A DNA stretch of 38,889 bases from an uncultured Clostridia bacterium (GTDB lineage: Bacteria; Bacillota; Clostridia; Christensenellales; UBA1242): assembly GCA_944349805.1 (NCBI GenBank), contig CALVNP010000039.1, positions 1-38,889 on the forward strand, written 5' to 3'. Position numbers and translations under genes: made by a program. The notes beneath the pieces are model-generated. The model saw only the letters and a list, made by a program, of their open reading frames with translations. It was not told the DNA's origin and searched no databases. Positions 28,095-35,605 of the stretch are shown piece by piece (positions within the stretch are counted from its first letter, which is position 1; every line of letters begins with the position of its first letter).

Positions 28095-28754
28095 CTATAT
28101 CGCAAATACGTGTTTCCCTATTGTTACAACAACTTGTCTAGAATATATCCACTGACTTGTTGCCGTAACAGGATTGTAATAATACAAACAACCATATGTT
28201 GGATCCCAACCATTTAAAGCATCTTTTGCAGCTTGATATGCTGTATCGTTGGGTTCTAAATTAATTTGCCCATCGTGCACAGCAGTGAATGCCCAAGGTT
28301 GATAGATCACACCAGAAATGGTATTTGGAAATTCAGGAGACTCAACTCTATTTAGAATAACTGCAGCAACTGCGACTTGTCCTACATAAGGTTCTCCCCT
28401 TGCCTCAGCATATACACATTTTGCAAGTAGATATAAATCTGAACTTGATTGACTTGTACTGTTAGACACCCCCAATGCCCCTAAAGTTTCAGGGCCCACA
28501 ATTCCATCAACACTCAGTCCATAATCCCTCTGAAAATTAATTACAGCACTTCTTGTTAACGGACCATAAATTCCGTCAATATTACCTGTATAATAACCCA
28601 AATCTTTAAGTCTAGATTGAACACTTTTATTTGTAGACGCAGTTGCAACTTGCACGACATCTGAATTATTATTTAGTATAAAATATGTAGAAAAGCCACC
28701 AACTAAAATAAATGCTAAAATTAAAAAAGAAATTATAAATAATTTACTTTTCAT
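28095..28754 (-). CDS. sleB: Spore cortex-lytic enzyme SleB
   Basis: SleB is a lytic transglycosylase that cleaves cortex peptidoglycan during germination. The 219 residues contain an N-terminal hydrophobic signal or anchor (about 5-28) and a PG_binding_1 domain (about 44-95, with LKDLGYYTGNIDGIYGPLT and VDGIVGPETLGAL). A SleB/Hydrolase_2 catalytic domain follows (about 105-219), with the hallmark CVYAEARGEPYVGQVAVAAV containing the catalytic Glu. The start is supported by GGAGG at 28761-28765. It forms an operon with ypeB, eight bases apart, as in Bacillus. The expected control is sigma-G in the forespore. Confidence 0.95.
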   Translation of the reverse strand: MKSKLFIISFLILAFILVGGFSTYFILNNNSDVVQVATASTNKSVQSRLKDLGYYTGNIDGIYGPLTRSAVINFQRDYGLSVDGIVGPETLGALGVSNSTSQSSSDLYLLAKCVYAEARGEPYVGQVAVAAVILNRVESPEFPNTISGVIYQPWAFTAVHDGQINLEPNDTAYQAAKDALNGWDPTYGCLYYYNPVTATSQWIYSRQVVVTIGKHVFAI

Positions 28755-28776
28755 TAATTACCTCCATTTTTATTGC

Positions 28777-28807
28777 TATTTTTACAAAAAATAATATTTT
28801 TTATTCA
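28777..28807 (-). promoter_or_regulatory. Candidate sigma-G promoter of sleB-ypeB
   Basis: On the minus strand: TGAATA (28807-28802), 18-base spacer, AAAAATA (28783-28777). The -35 fits the sigma-G pattern TGmATA well, but the -10 matches CATAmTA in only 5 of 7 positions. The location just upstream of the GGAGG site and the known sigma-G control of sleB support it. Confidence 0.35.
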
Positions 28808-28862
28808 TAAAAAAATGTTTTTTAAACAAAATTTAGTCAATAAATATTTGCAAGGAGATAAA

Positions 28863-29384
28863 ATGAAATATTTAATTGGAATATTTTGTATTTTAGGAAT
28901 TTTATTTATTTTAATTTTTAGTCCATTAAAAACAGGAGCAAATAGTGAATATTTAAGAATACATATAAGAGCAAATTCCAATTCTGAAATTGACCAATCA
29001 ATAAAATATCAAATAAAAGATGAAATAGTTGACGCATTGATTCCTCTTTTATCAAATTGTAAAAGCAAAGATGAATCTTCTAAAATCATAGAAAATAATT
29101 TTGAATACATTGAAGGAATAGCAAATAAAATATTAGAAGAAAATAATTTTAATTACAAAAGTAAAGCAAAATTAAGCTATGAAGAGTTTCCAACGAGAGC
29201 TTATGGAGATTTGGTTTTAAATGCTGGATTTTATGATGCATTAATTCTAGAATTAGGAGAAGCTAAAGGAGATAATTGGTGGTGCGTTGTTTATCCTCCA
29301 CTTTGCTTTGTAAATGGTTCTAGCAGTGTAAATGGTTTTAAAAGTAGAATTTTAGAAATAATAAATAATTTTTTTAATAAATAA
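28863..29384 (+). CDS. spoIIR: Stage II sporulation protein R
   Basis: SpoIIR is secreted from the forespore and triggers SpoIIGA to process pro-sigma-E in the mother cell. The chosen start at 28863 gives 173 residues. It has AAGGAGA at 28852-28858 and an immediate hydrophobic signal segment (MKYLIGIFCILGILFILIF). An upstream in-frame ATG at 28773 lacks a ribosome-binding site and adds a basic extension unlike the family. Family hallmarks are YLRIHIRANSNSEIDQSIKY near the mature N-terminus, YEEFPTRAYGDLVLNAGFYD, and the terminal GDNWWCVVYPPLCF. It is divergent from sleB across about 108 bases. Sigma-F control is expected, but I could not define the promoter boxes with confidence. Confidence 0.95.
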   Translation: MKYLIGIFCILGILFILIFSPLKTGANSEYLRIHIRANSNSEIDQSIKYQIKDEIVDALIPLLSNCKSKDESSKIIENNFEYIEGIANKILEENNFNYKSKAKLSYEEFPTRAYGDLVLNAGFYDALILELGEAKGDNWWCVVYPPLCFVNGSSSVNGFKSRILEIINNFFNK

Positions 29385-29409
29385 AAAATGAGTTTTAAAC
29401 TCATTTTTT
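29383..29409. terminator. Shared bidirectional terminator between spoIIR and the sipL-like gene
   Basis: The inverted repeat AAAAAATGAGTTT / AAACTCATTTTTT overlaps the stop codons of both convergent genes. A- and T-runs on each side allow termination in both directions. Confidence 0.85.
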
Positions 29410-30928
29410 ATTTATTTTTTTGATAATAAATTGTTAAATTAGTATTATTTTCCAAAATATCGGGAGCAGTGACATTTTGTTCTTTTAACACATCTAAGGA
29501 TATATTTAATGATTTTGCAATATCCCATAATTTATCTCCTTCTTTTCCAAAATAAATTTCAATGGCACAGTCGCGTTCTGGTAAATCTTCTCCTATTGCT
29601 ATATCAGTTATAACTGCATCTGTTTCTTCAGTGTAACATTTTACATTAGCTTTAATTTTAGCGTCGAAGTATAGTTCCCTACCTCGCTTTACAATAACAT
29701 CAACATCATCAATGATTTGATTTACTTCAATTTCGCAACCTTCCTTATTGCTTGTTTTTTCTGAAATAGTGAATGGGACTTCAACTTGAATTGAATTGGT
29801 AGTCATTTCTTCATCATTTAAATAGATTACATTTGTATATGCAACACCTTCAACAAAAACTTCTCCTTCCTTAATATATGAGTTTGTACTAAGAACATAA
29901 GGTGAAGAAATAGCTAAAATTTTATCCACTCTTGGTTGTGTTTCTGAAAGTGTTAAACTCCCCTCAATTTTACTTTCAAAATATTCAAGTTCTCCAAAAT
30001 TAAGCCTTTTAAAAGATTCTGTTACAATTTCAATATTATTTGTTAATGAATAAATATCTTCTGTACAACTTACATAGCTCTGATCATAAGCATAAATTTC
30101 CACTTTGCTAGGAATATTTAATTTAAGAATAGATGCCCCATCTTGTTCAACCACTTCATATTTCATTAAATCCTTTCTTACTTGCAAAGATATATCTATT
30201 TGAGATTCCTGATTGACTCCCGTGGCCTCCAATTCTCTTTTAAAAGTTTCATTGTTAGTTAATGTTGTAATCTTACCTGTTTCCGAATCAGACAAAAGCA
30301 TTATCTTTGTAATTATTTCACCTGTTATACTTACAAAATTTACACCTTGCAATGTGTCTTTTATAATAATATCTGAATCAACACTTATTATTTTTTCAAA
30401 TTTTTCTTTTAATTGAACATTAATTTCTTCTTCAAAATCTTGATTTTCACAACAAGCTAGAGATGTCACTTTCATTTCTGTTGAACTTAAACACAATGTT
30501 TCATCTCCACCACACAGAACTGATAAGTCTTCTTGTTTAATGAGTGTATATTGCAGTTCAATTACAGAAGTAATTTTAATGTTATTTTCACTTAAAACAA
30601 CAGCATTAGCATCAATAAGTTTTGAACAAACATTCACTTTGTTGGAAGGGTCAATTGAATTATTTGAATACTTACTTGAAAAATCGCAAGTGGTGTCACG
30701 ACACAAAATTTGATTTTCAGTGGTCATATAAACAAGTTTAACGGCCAGCTTTCCAACAACATTAACCTCCCCCATAAGAACTTCAATGTTTTCTACTATA
30801 GGATACACACAATAAGATAAAAGCTTAGAAACTTGTTCATCTAGATTAACAGAACATTCAGCTGAAATTTGTTCAACTCCCAACTTACACTTATTAACCA
30901 TACCTATCGTATTTTTTTCTATTGCCAT
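29408..30928 (-). CDS. sipL: SPOCS/LysM spore coat protein, SipL-like
   Basis: The 506 residues resemble SipL of Clostridioides difficile, which binds SpoIVA and tethers the coat to the forespore. The body has repeated SPOCS (DUF3794) modules. Their hallmarks are VNVVGKLAVKLVYMTTENQ near residue 55, LQGVNFVSITGEIITKIML near 200, and VEGVAYTNVIYLNDEEM near 360. The C-terminus is a LysM domain (about 455-503, with GDKLWDIAKSLNISLDVLKE). GGAGG at 30933-30937 supports the start, with a rather short 4-base spacer. A candidate sigma-E promoter lies upstream, which fits mother-cell expression. The symbol rests on architecture, not on a database match; another SPOCS-LysM coat protein is possible. Confidence 0.85.
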   Translation of the reverse strand: MAIEKNTIGMVNKCKLGVEQISAECSVNLDEQVSKLLSYCVYPIVENIEVLMGEVNVVGKLAVKLVYMTTENQILCRDTTCDFSSKYSNNSIDPSNKVNVCSKLIDANAVVLSENNIKITSVIELQYTLIKQEDLSVLCGGDETLCLSSTEMKVTSLACCENQDFEEEINVQLKEKFEKIISVDSDIIIKDTLQGVNFVSITGEIITKIMLLSDSETGKITTLTNNETFKRELEATGVNQESQIDISLQVRKDLMKYEVVEQDGASILKLNIPSKVEIYAYDQSYVSCTEDIYSLTNNIEIVTESFKRLNFGELEYFESKIEGSLTLSETQPRVDKILAISSPYVLSTNSYIKEGEVFVEGVAYTNVIYLNDEEMTTNSIQVEVPFTISEKTSNKEGCEIEVNQIIDDVDVIVKRGRELYFDAKIKANVKCYTEETDAVITDIAIGEDLPERDCAIEIYFGKEGDKLWDIAKSLNISLDVLKEQNVTAPDILENNTNLTIYYQKNK

Positions 30929-30953
30929 AAACCCTCCCTTTTCTTTTCCCTAT

Positions 30954-30983
30954 AATGTATACTTGAAATTTCAAATTTATGAC
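30954..30983 (-). promoter_or_regulatory. Candidate sigma-E promoter of the sipL-like gene
   Basis: On the minus strand: GTCATA (30983-30978), 16-base spacer, TATACATT (30961-30954). The -10 matches CATACAnT in all but the first base and the -35 has the required ATA. About 25 bases separate the -10 box from the ATG. The other strand also has AT-rich boxes, so a function for veg cannot be excluded. Confidence 0.5.
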
Positions 30984-31045
30984 ATTTTTAAAAAATTTTT
31001 TTGTTTAAAAATTTTTTTAATGGAAACAATCAATCTAGGTGATAT

Positions 31046-31282
31046 ATGAAAATAAATACAAATGCCCTATTAGAAATAAAACAAAAAATTTCCTCATTGA
31101 AAGGAAATACCATAAAACTTAAAATAAATAGGGGCAGAAATAAAATTGAAATTTTTGAAGCTATTATTGAAAGCGTATACCCTAGTGTATTCACTGTAAA
31201 AGTAAATGCAAATAAACAACTCCCCTCACAAACATTTTCTTATTACGATGTCCTATGTGGAGATGTTGTTATGGACAAATAA
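31046..31282 (+). CDS. veg: Veg family protein
   Basis: This small cytosolic protein has the usual Veg length (78 residues here). In Bacillus, Veg stimulates biofilm formation and is strongly expressed; its biochemical role is not settled. Hallmarks are IKQKISSLKGNTIKLKINRG, RNKIEIFEAIIESVYPSVF, and the closing SYYDVLCGDVVM. The ribosome-binding site is AGGTGAT just before the ATG. It is divergent from the sipL-like gene and in the same neighbourhood as ksgA, as in Bacillus, though several genes separate them here. A good sigma-A promoter was not obvious in the very A/T-rich upstream stretch. Confidence 0.93.
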   Translation: MKINTNALLEIKQKISSLKGNTIKLKINRGRNKIEIFEAIIESVYPSVFTVKVNANKQLPSQTFSYYDVLCGDVVMDK

Positions 31283-31307
31283 AAAGAGCACATAAAGTGC
31301 TCTTTTT
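31281..31307. terminator. Shared bidirectional terminator after veg
   Basis: An 11-bp perfect stem, AAAAAGAGCAC / GTGCTCTTTTT, has a 5-base loop. It overlaps the stop codons of veg (+) and of the acidic zinc-ribbon gene (-) and has A/T runs on both sides. Confidence 0.88.
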
Positions 31308-31851
31308 ATTTGTCATCATCGTCGTCATCATCATAATCTTCATCATCAATGTCATCGTCATCATCATAATCTTCATCGTCGTCTTCGTCTAAATCATCAA
31401 AGTCCTCTTCATCACTATCCGTCTCATCATCTTCTTCATCATTCATACTATCATCATCTAAATCGTCAGCAAATGATATGTCGTCATCTCCATCTAACAA
31501 ATCAGCCTCATCTAAGTTACTCACAACTGCCATATCTCCTGTTTCTTCATCTGGTGATATAATCTCATCTTCATCACGATTGATATATGCATCCCACTCG
31601 TCATTTTCATCAACAACCCCGTGTATATCATTATCAAGCGCTCTTTCCTTCAAACAGCTTGCACACATAACTTCATCAGATTGAATATAGTTAGTTTTAC
31701 ATACAGGGCAAAGTTCAAGATCTAACTCGTCTACATAATCATCTTTTGCACTAAGCTCAGCTTTACAAACACTACAAAGTTTATCTTTCTTTTGTATATA
31801 ATTTAATTCACATCTAGGACACCTAATATAAACCGGTTTTTTTTCTGCCAT
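31306..31851 (-). CDS. Duplicated zinc-ribbon protein with poly-acidic tail (181 aa)
   Basis: No named family was recognised. Residues 11-29 and 48-66 are two copies of one zinc knuckle, CPxCxxNYIQ(x5)CxxC, with Cys 11/14/26/29 and 48/51/63/66. From about residue 80 to the end the protein is mostly Asp and Glu. The last 60 residues are nearly all acidic, with a few Tyr, and end in a single Lys. Such tails often mimic nucleic acid or bind basic proteins, as in the delta subunit of RNA polymerase, but this protein lacks the delta N-terminal domain. It was probably made by tandem duplication of one ribbon. The start is supported by AGGAG upstream and a good sigma-A promoter. Function unknown; a transcription- or ribosome-associated role is only a guess. 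Confidence 0.8.
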   Translation of the reverse strand: MAEKKPVYIRCPRCELNYIQKKDKLCSVCKAELSAKDDYVDELDLELCPVCKTNYIQSDEVMCASCLKERALDNDIHGVVDENDEWDAYINRDEDEIISPDEETGDMAVVSNLDEADLLDGDDDISFADDLDDDSMNDEEDDETDSDEEDFDDLDEDDDEDYDDDDDIDDEDYDDDDDDDK

Positions 31852-31879
31852 AAAATATTCTCCTTATGTTGCTGGTGAC

Positions 31880-31908
31880 ATTATAATTTAAACTGCGTTT
31901 ATTGTCTA
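31880..31908 (-). promoter_or_regulatory. Sigma-A promoter of the acidic zinc-ribbon gene
   Basis: On the minus strand: TAGACA (31908-31903), 17-base spacer, TATAAT (31885-31880). The -10 is perfect, the -35 is one mismatch from TTGACA, and the ATG follows about 30 bases later. Confidence 0.75.
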
Positions 31909-32024
31909 CTAAATTAATTAAAAAATTCAAAATTTTTTTTATAAAATAACATATTGAAAAAATAATCTTTTTAAAATATATATACGATACATTTTCCCCT
32001 TATGTTACACAACAAACAAATAAA

Positions 32025-32060
32025 AAAAATAAAAGTCAATAATGCTTGACTTTTATTTTT
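32025..32060 (-). terminator. Intrinsic terminator of the lipoprotein gene
   Basis: A 15-bp perfect stem has arms at 32025-32039 and 32046-32060 and a 6-base loop. On the minus strand it starts just after the stop codon and is followed by a T-run. The rest of the 213-base gap to the zinc-ribbon gene is A/T-rich; I see only that gene's promoter in it. Confidence 0.85.
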
Positions 32061-32064
32061 AATA

Positions 32065-33399
32065 TCATTCTGTTTCATCTTCACTTGGCATATCATCTTC
32101 GTGTAATTTAGATAGTAATTCAGTTTTTATACCTGTTCCATTCTCTGCCGAATACACATCTGCTCTATAACAATAATAATTGCCCGTTGTACTGTCAGAA
32201 TTTTTAGCGTAGAAATAAATATATTGTCCATCAAAACTTACATTTGTTTTAAAATCTGTCATATCTGAAATTTGTTGTGCAACTTTATCTTTATATGAAA
32301 TTCTATAAATTCCACTTGAATTTGAATAATAAATGTAATCACCATCAACAAATAATACCGTAACATCTGAATTTAAAATTTCATTAACACCAAGCTTACC
32401 AAATTCACTATAAACCAATTTGGATTGATATTTAAATATTATTGGTAAAATCTCACCATTAAATCCTATTCCCAATGGAGTAAAGCTTGAAATATCAGAA
32501 GAAATTGAAGTTGTTAATTGAACTTCGCTTGCTTCAAAAGATGAAACAAAATTATTAGCATAATAGCAAGTTCCACCATCTTCCGTTCTTGTATAATATA
32601 AATATCCATTTTTCACTGTGGAAAGTGTGATTGTCTCTCCAAGCTGTTGTCTAACAAGAGAAACATCGCCTGTTACGATGTCAACCTTTTTTAAGATATT
32701 GCCCGTTAACCCAATTGAACTACCTTCTTCTTCTCCACGACTAATTGTAAAATATGCGAACTTGTCAAATTCAGAAGCATACTCAGTTGCAAAAGCCACA
32801 CCTGTAACATCTTCTGCTAAAACATTAACTTTTCCACTTTCAACATTAATTGAAACAAGATTAGCCCCATCATATTCAACAATAAATGGAGTGTTGTCTA
32901 TAACTAAAAAAGCTTGATTTGTAACAGCACTAGAAGTTGTATAAAGTTCTTTTAAATTTTTTCCATTGTTGTCCATTTTAAAATACGATGTTCTGTCAAA
33001 TGCCGTTTGACTTTGATTTGTTTTATGAACGTTTGGCGAAGCAAAAACTATCATATCCCCAAATGAATACATAAATGCATTTTCGCTTGCAACAACCTTT
33101 CCTACAACTTTTTCAATGTTTAAAACATTTCCATCTTCATCATAAGAAATTTTGCCATCTTCAAGTTTTACTCTATACATTGCTTCAAGGTCTGCATTTT
33201 TATTATCACCGTCCTGCATACTTGAATTAGAGATATACATACCTCCAAAATAGATGTAATCATCATAAACCAAAACTTCAGAGTTCTTAACCATTGTTCC
33301 ATCACCTGTTGGTGCTTGCAAATTCACTCCACAAGCTGTGAAAAACAATGTACAAAAAGATATACACAAAATTAATGCTAGTAATTGAATTTTTTTCAT
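32065..33399 (-). CDS. Lipoprotein with beta-propeller-like repeats (444 aa)
   Basis: A type II signal peptide ends in the lipobox FTAC, with Cys23 as the lipid-modified residue, so the protein is probably membrane-tethered outside the cell. The rest is a series of short repeats of the form DDYIYFGG, NGYLYYTRTEDG, GDYIYYSNSSGIYRISY and GQYIYFYAKN. These look like the DUF5050 / six-bladed propeller group common in Clostridia. Typical members are annotated only as cell-surface sensors or binding proteins. It has its own promoter and terminator, so it is monocistronic. Substrate or partner cannot be read from the sequence. Confidence 0.8.
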   Translation of the reverse strand: MKKIQLLALILCISFCTLFFTACGVNLQAPTGDGTMVKNSEVLVYDDYIYFGGMYISNSSMQDGDNKNADLEAMYRVKLEDGKISYDEDGNVLNIEKVVGKVVASENAFMYSFGDMIVFASPNVHKTNQSQTAFDRTSYFKMDNNGKNLKELYTTSSAVTNQAFLVIDNTPFIVEYDGANLVSINVESGKVNVLAEDVTGVAFATEYASEFDKFAYFTISRGEEEGSSIGLTGNILKKVDIVTGDVSLVRQQLGETITLSTVKNGYLYYTRTEDGGTCYYANNFVSSFEASEVQLTTSISSDISSFTPLGIGFNGEILPIIFKYQSKLVYSEFGKLGVNEILNSDVTVLFVDGDYIYYSNSSGIYRISYKDKVAQQISDMTDFKTNVSFDGQYIYFYAKNSDSTTGNYYCYRADVYSAENGTGIKTELLSKLHEDDMPSEDETE

Positions 33400-33432
33400 C
33401 TTAGTCCTTCTTTTATAAAAATTTGCCTTTAA

Positions 33433-33461
33433 AGTTTATCAAAAAATACGCAGAGTGTCAA
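33433..33461 (-). promoter_or_regulatory. Sigma-A promoter of the lipoprotein gene
   Basis: On the minus strand: TTGACA (33461-33456), 17-base spacer, TAAACT (33438-33433). The -35 is perfect. A leader of about 27 bases carries an AAGGA site before the ATG at 33399. Confidence 0.78.
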
Positions 33462-33493
33462 TTAAATTCTTGACCAAACTATATATTTTTAAT

Positions 33494-34462
33494 CTAATTT
33501 AACTTGTCAAAACGATTATTAACAAAATCCTTTACAACTTGTCTATATTCTTCCTCATTGAATGGCAGACATTCAGCGTGTCCAGCATTTGAAAAAGAAT
33601 ATTTATACCTTAAATTTTGTGGAGTAGAATCATAAAGTTCTTGTAAATTTGAATACGGAACAAAGATATCCTTTTCTCCGTGAATAAACAAAATTGGGAC
33701 TTTGCATTTTGGTAGTTGCAATCTTGCGTCTGCATTTTTTATAGAATAACCTGCTCTAAATTTTGCATAATAATTTAATAAATTTGCAAGTCCATTTGCT
33801 GGTAAATTTGTTTGCGACTTATAAACATATTTAAATTGCTCAAAAACACTAGCATAGGCACAATCAGAAATTAAATGTTTAACATTTATGGGCAAATTTT
33901 CCCCTGCAAGCATACAAACTGTTGAAGCCCCCATAGATAATCCAAACACATCAATCTCGCAATTTTTGCCAAACTTTTCAATGCACATATTGATGACTTC
34001 AAGCATATCCAACCTGTCAAGCCACCCCATTCCAATAAATCTACCTTCACTCTTGCCGTGAGCTCGATTTTGAGTTATAACAACATTATAACCCATATCA
34101 TAAAACATTTCAGCATATTTGTTCATTTCCTGAAATTTTGCATAGTAACCGTGAATTACAATTGCAACCTTATCCGATTTAACATCAGATTTTAAAATCA
34201 TAGGATAAAGTTTTTTACCATCAAAACTAGTAACACACTCTTCTTCAAGTTTAAAACTTTTCCACCAATCCAAATCAATTTTAAAGCTTTTATATGCTTT
34301 TTTTGTTTCTTTTGCAACAATTTTACCAATTAATGAATCTCTTTTTAAACTTATTGACAAAAGAATTTCACCGATTATTACAACCAATAAAAAAATAAAC
34401 AGCAATGCTGAAAAAATTGATAAACAAATAATTTCAATTGTACTCAAACCCAATAAACTCAT
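33494..34462 (-). CDS. Membrane-anchored alpha/beta hydrolase (322 aa)
   Basis: This is a serine hydrolase of the alpha/beta fold, similar in layout to Bacillus YqkD-type proteins. An N-terminal membrane helix (about residues 10-35) is followed by the hydrolase domain. An oxyanion-side HGYYAKF motif is near 104, and the nucleophile elbow GLSMGAS has Ser176. The acid is Asp265 in HGEKD, and His295 lies in AGHAE. The triad is complete, so the enzyme is probably active; the substrate is unknown (ester, peptide or thioester are all possible). No Shine-Dalgarno sequence precedes the ATG. A promoter-like TTGATT-16-TATCAT ends 6 bases before it, so the transcript may be leaderless. It lies 39 bases downstream of the 336-residue gene on the same strand. 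Confidence 0.85.
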   Translation of the reverse strand: MSLLGLSTIEIICLSIFSALLFIFLLVVIIGEILLSISLKRDSLIGKIVAKETKKAYKSFKIDLDWWKSFKLEEECVTSFDGKKLYPMILKSDVKSDKVAIVIHGYYAKFQEMNKYAEMFYDMGYNVVITQNRAHGKSEGRFIGMGWLDRLDMLEVINMCIEKFGKNCEIDVFGLSMGASTVCMLAGENLPINVKHLISDCAYASVFEQFKYVYKSQTNLPANGLANLLNYYAKFRAGYSIKNADARLQLPKCKVPILFIHGEKDIFVPYSNLQELYDSTPQNLRYKYSFSNAGHAECLPFNEEEYRQVVKDFVNNRFDKLN

Positions 34463-34468
34463 ATTATT

Positions 34469-34496
34469 ATGATAACATAAAATTTTATAAAATCAA
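34469..34496 (-). promoter_or_regulatory. Possible leaderless promoter of the hydrolase gene
   Basis: On the minus strand: TTGATT (34496-34491), 16-base spacer, TATCAT (34474-34469), then six bases to the ATG. This places the expected start of transcription at or next to the start codon. The region is A/T-rich, so a chance match is possible. Confidence 0.4.
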
Positions 34497-34501
34497 CTAT
34501 T

Positions 34502-35512
34502 TTAAACAACTTCTATCTTTATATTTTCACCATTTTGTGCATCTTGATAAGAAAGCCAATATCCTTTGCCTTGTGGTTGACTTTCATCTAATGGTAACCA
34601 TTGAGAAAGTCCTTGCAATTCCTGTGGACACTCGTCAGCATAAATTCCAGGAACCCCATAGCAAACATATTTTATTTGACCGTCTTCATAAATCAATCCC
34701 AAAACATAAAAAAGACCACTTTCATCATATTCAATTTTTACAAATTTTGAATTTGGAATAATATCTTCTAAATCCTTTGCTTCATCATATTTTGTAAAAA
34801 GCATTCCAAGTTGCTCTTTTATCTCATCATAAAATGTTAATTTTTTATCATCAAAGACTTCTTTTTCTTCTAAATTTTCCTTATTTTCACCAACATTTTC
34901 ATCATTTTCCATATTTTTTTCAATTTCTTCATCAATATCATTAATATTGCAACAAATTTGATTTTCCTTAACCTGCTCTTCTTCTATTTTATTTCCATCA
35001 TAAAAAGCTTTTTTATAAGGACATAAAAAGCAATTTTCATCACAAGTTTTTGATATTTCATCATTTATAATTTGTTCTGCATCATCTTCTAAGTCGATTT
35101 GATTTTCATCTAATATTTTTTTAACAGAATCCATACTTTTCTTTTGTAATGCACCTAAAGATGAAGCAAGTCTTATTTCTGCACTTTGAGAACTCGCTCC
35201 ATTTGAAGCACCAATCAATAAAGGTTTTATTTCACCATTATAAGAGTTTACAAGCGCGCAAGTAAAATCATCAATTTCATTTTTTATGTATGTATTAAAT
35301 TGATATTGATTTAATGCAATTCTGTTTAAACCAGCTTTATAAACTTCTCCTCCACTTAAAATCCCTAAAGTTAGAACACCTTTGGGTTCATCTCTAAAAT
35401 TGTATAATTTACAACTACCCTTAATTTGTTCTCCATCCCTTTCTAAGTTAATAACAGCTTTATGTAAATTTTGTTCAACCGAATTTAAAATTATTGTTCT
35501 TTTTGTAAACAT
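34502..35512 (-). CDS. Conserved-looking hypothetical protein with Cys cluster (336 aa)
   Basis: Not recognised by name. The N-terminal part (1-120) is a beta-rich domain: LERDGEQIKGSCKLYNF, then GVLTLGILSGGEVYKAGL. The middle has a cysteine cluster, CDENCFLC (Cys157/161/164), followed by a Glu/Asn-rich linker that also holds a CC pair (187-188). The C-terminal domain (about 252-336) has the phrase LGLIYEDGQIKYVCYGVPGI and QWLPLDESQPQGKGYWLSYQ. I recall this phrase from hypothetical proteins of Clostridia, but I cannot attach a function to it. No signal peptide or membrane helix is seen, so it is probably cytosolic. AGGAG before the ATG at 35512 supports the start. It may be read together with the hydrolase downstream. 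Confidence 0.75.
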   Translation of the reverse strand: MFTKRTIILNSVEQNLHKAVINLERDGEQIKGSCKLYNFRDEPKGVLTLGILSGGEVYKAGLNRIALNQYQFNTYIKNEIDDFTCALVNSYNGEIKPLLIGASNGASSQSAEIRLASSLGALQKKSMDSVKKILDENQIDLEDDAEQIINDEISKTCDENCFLCPYKKAFYDGNKIEEEQVKENQICCNINDIDEEIEKNMENDENVGENKENLEEKEVFDDKKLTFYDEIKEQLGMLFTKYDEAKDLEDIIPNSKFVKIEYDESGLFYVLGLIYEDGQIKYVCYGVPGIYADECPQELQGLSQWLPLDESQPQGKGYWLSYQDAQNGENIKIEVV

Positions 35513-35579
35513 TTTTTTCTCCTATCTTCTTAAATAGTATACGAGAAAAATAGATTATGGTGATATTTTTTGACAACAA

Positions 35580-35605
35580 AAAATTAGCGTAAAAACGCTA
35601 ATTTT
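35580..35605 (-). terminator. Intrinsic terminator of tatD-ksgA
   Basis: An 11-bp stem, AAAATTAGCGT / ACGCTAATTTT, overlaps the ksgA stop codon. It is followed on the minus strand by TTTTT and further T-rich sequence. Confidence 0.82.

Noticed and set aside
28773-28862. Upstream ATG extending spoIIR by 30 residues
   Set aside because: It has no ribosome-binding site and puts a basic, non-signal stretch before the true signal segment. The ATG at 28863 has AAGGAGA at the right distance.
30984-31045. Sigma-A promoter for veg (TTGTTT with AACAAT)
   Set aside because: The boxes are poor and the tract is nearly all A and T, so chance matches are expected.
31306-31851. RNA polymerase delta subunit (rpoE)
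   Set aside because: Only the acidic tail is similar. The N-terminal half consists of two zinc knuckles, not the delta HARE-HTH domain.
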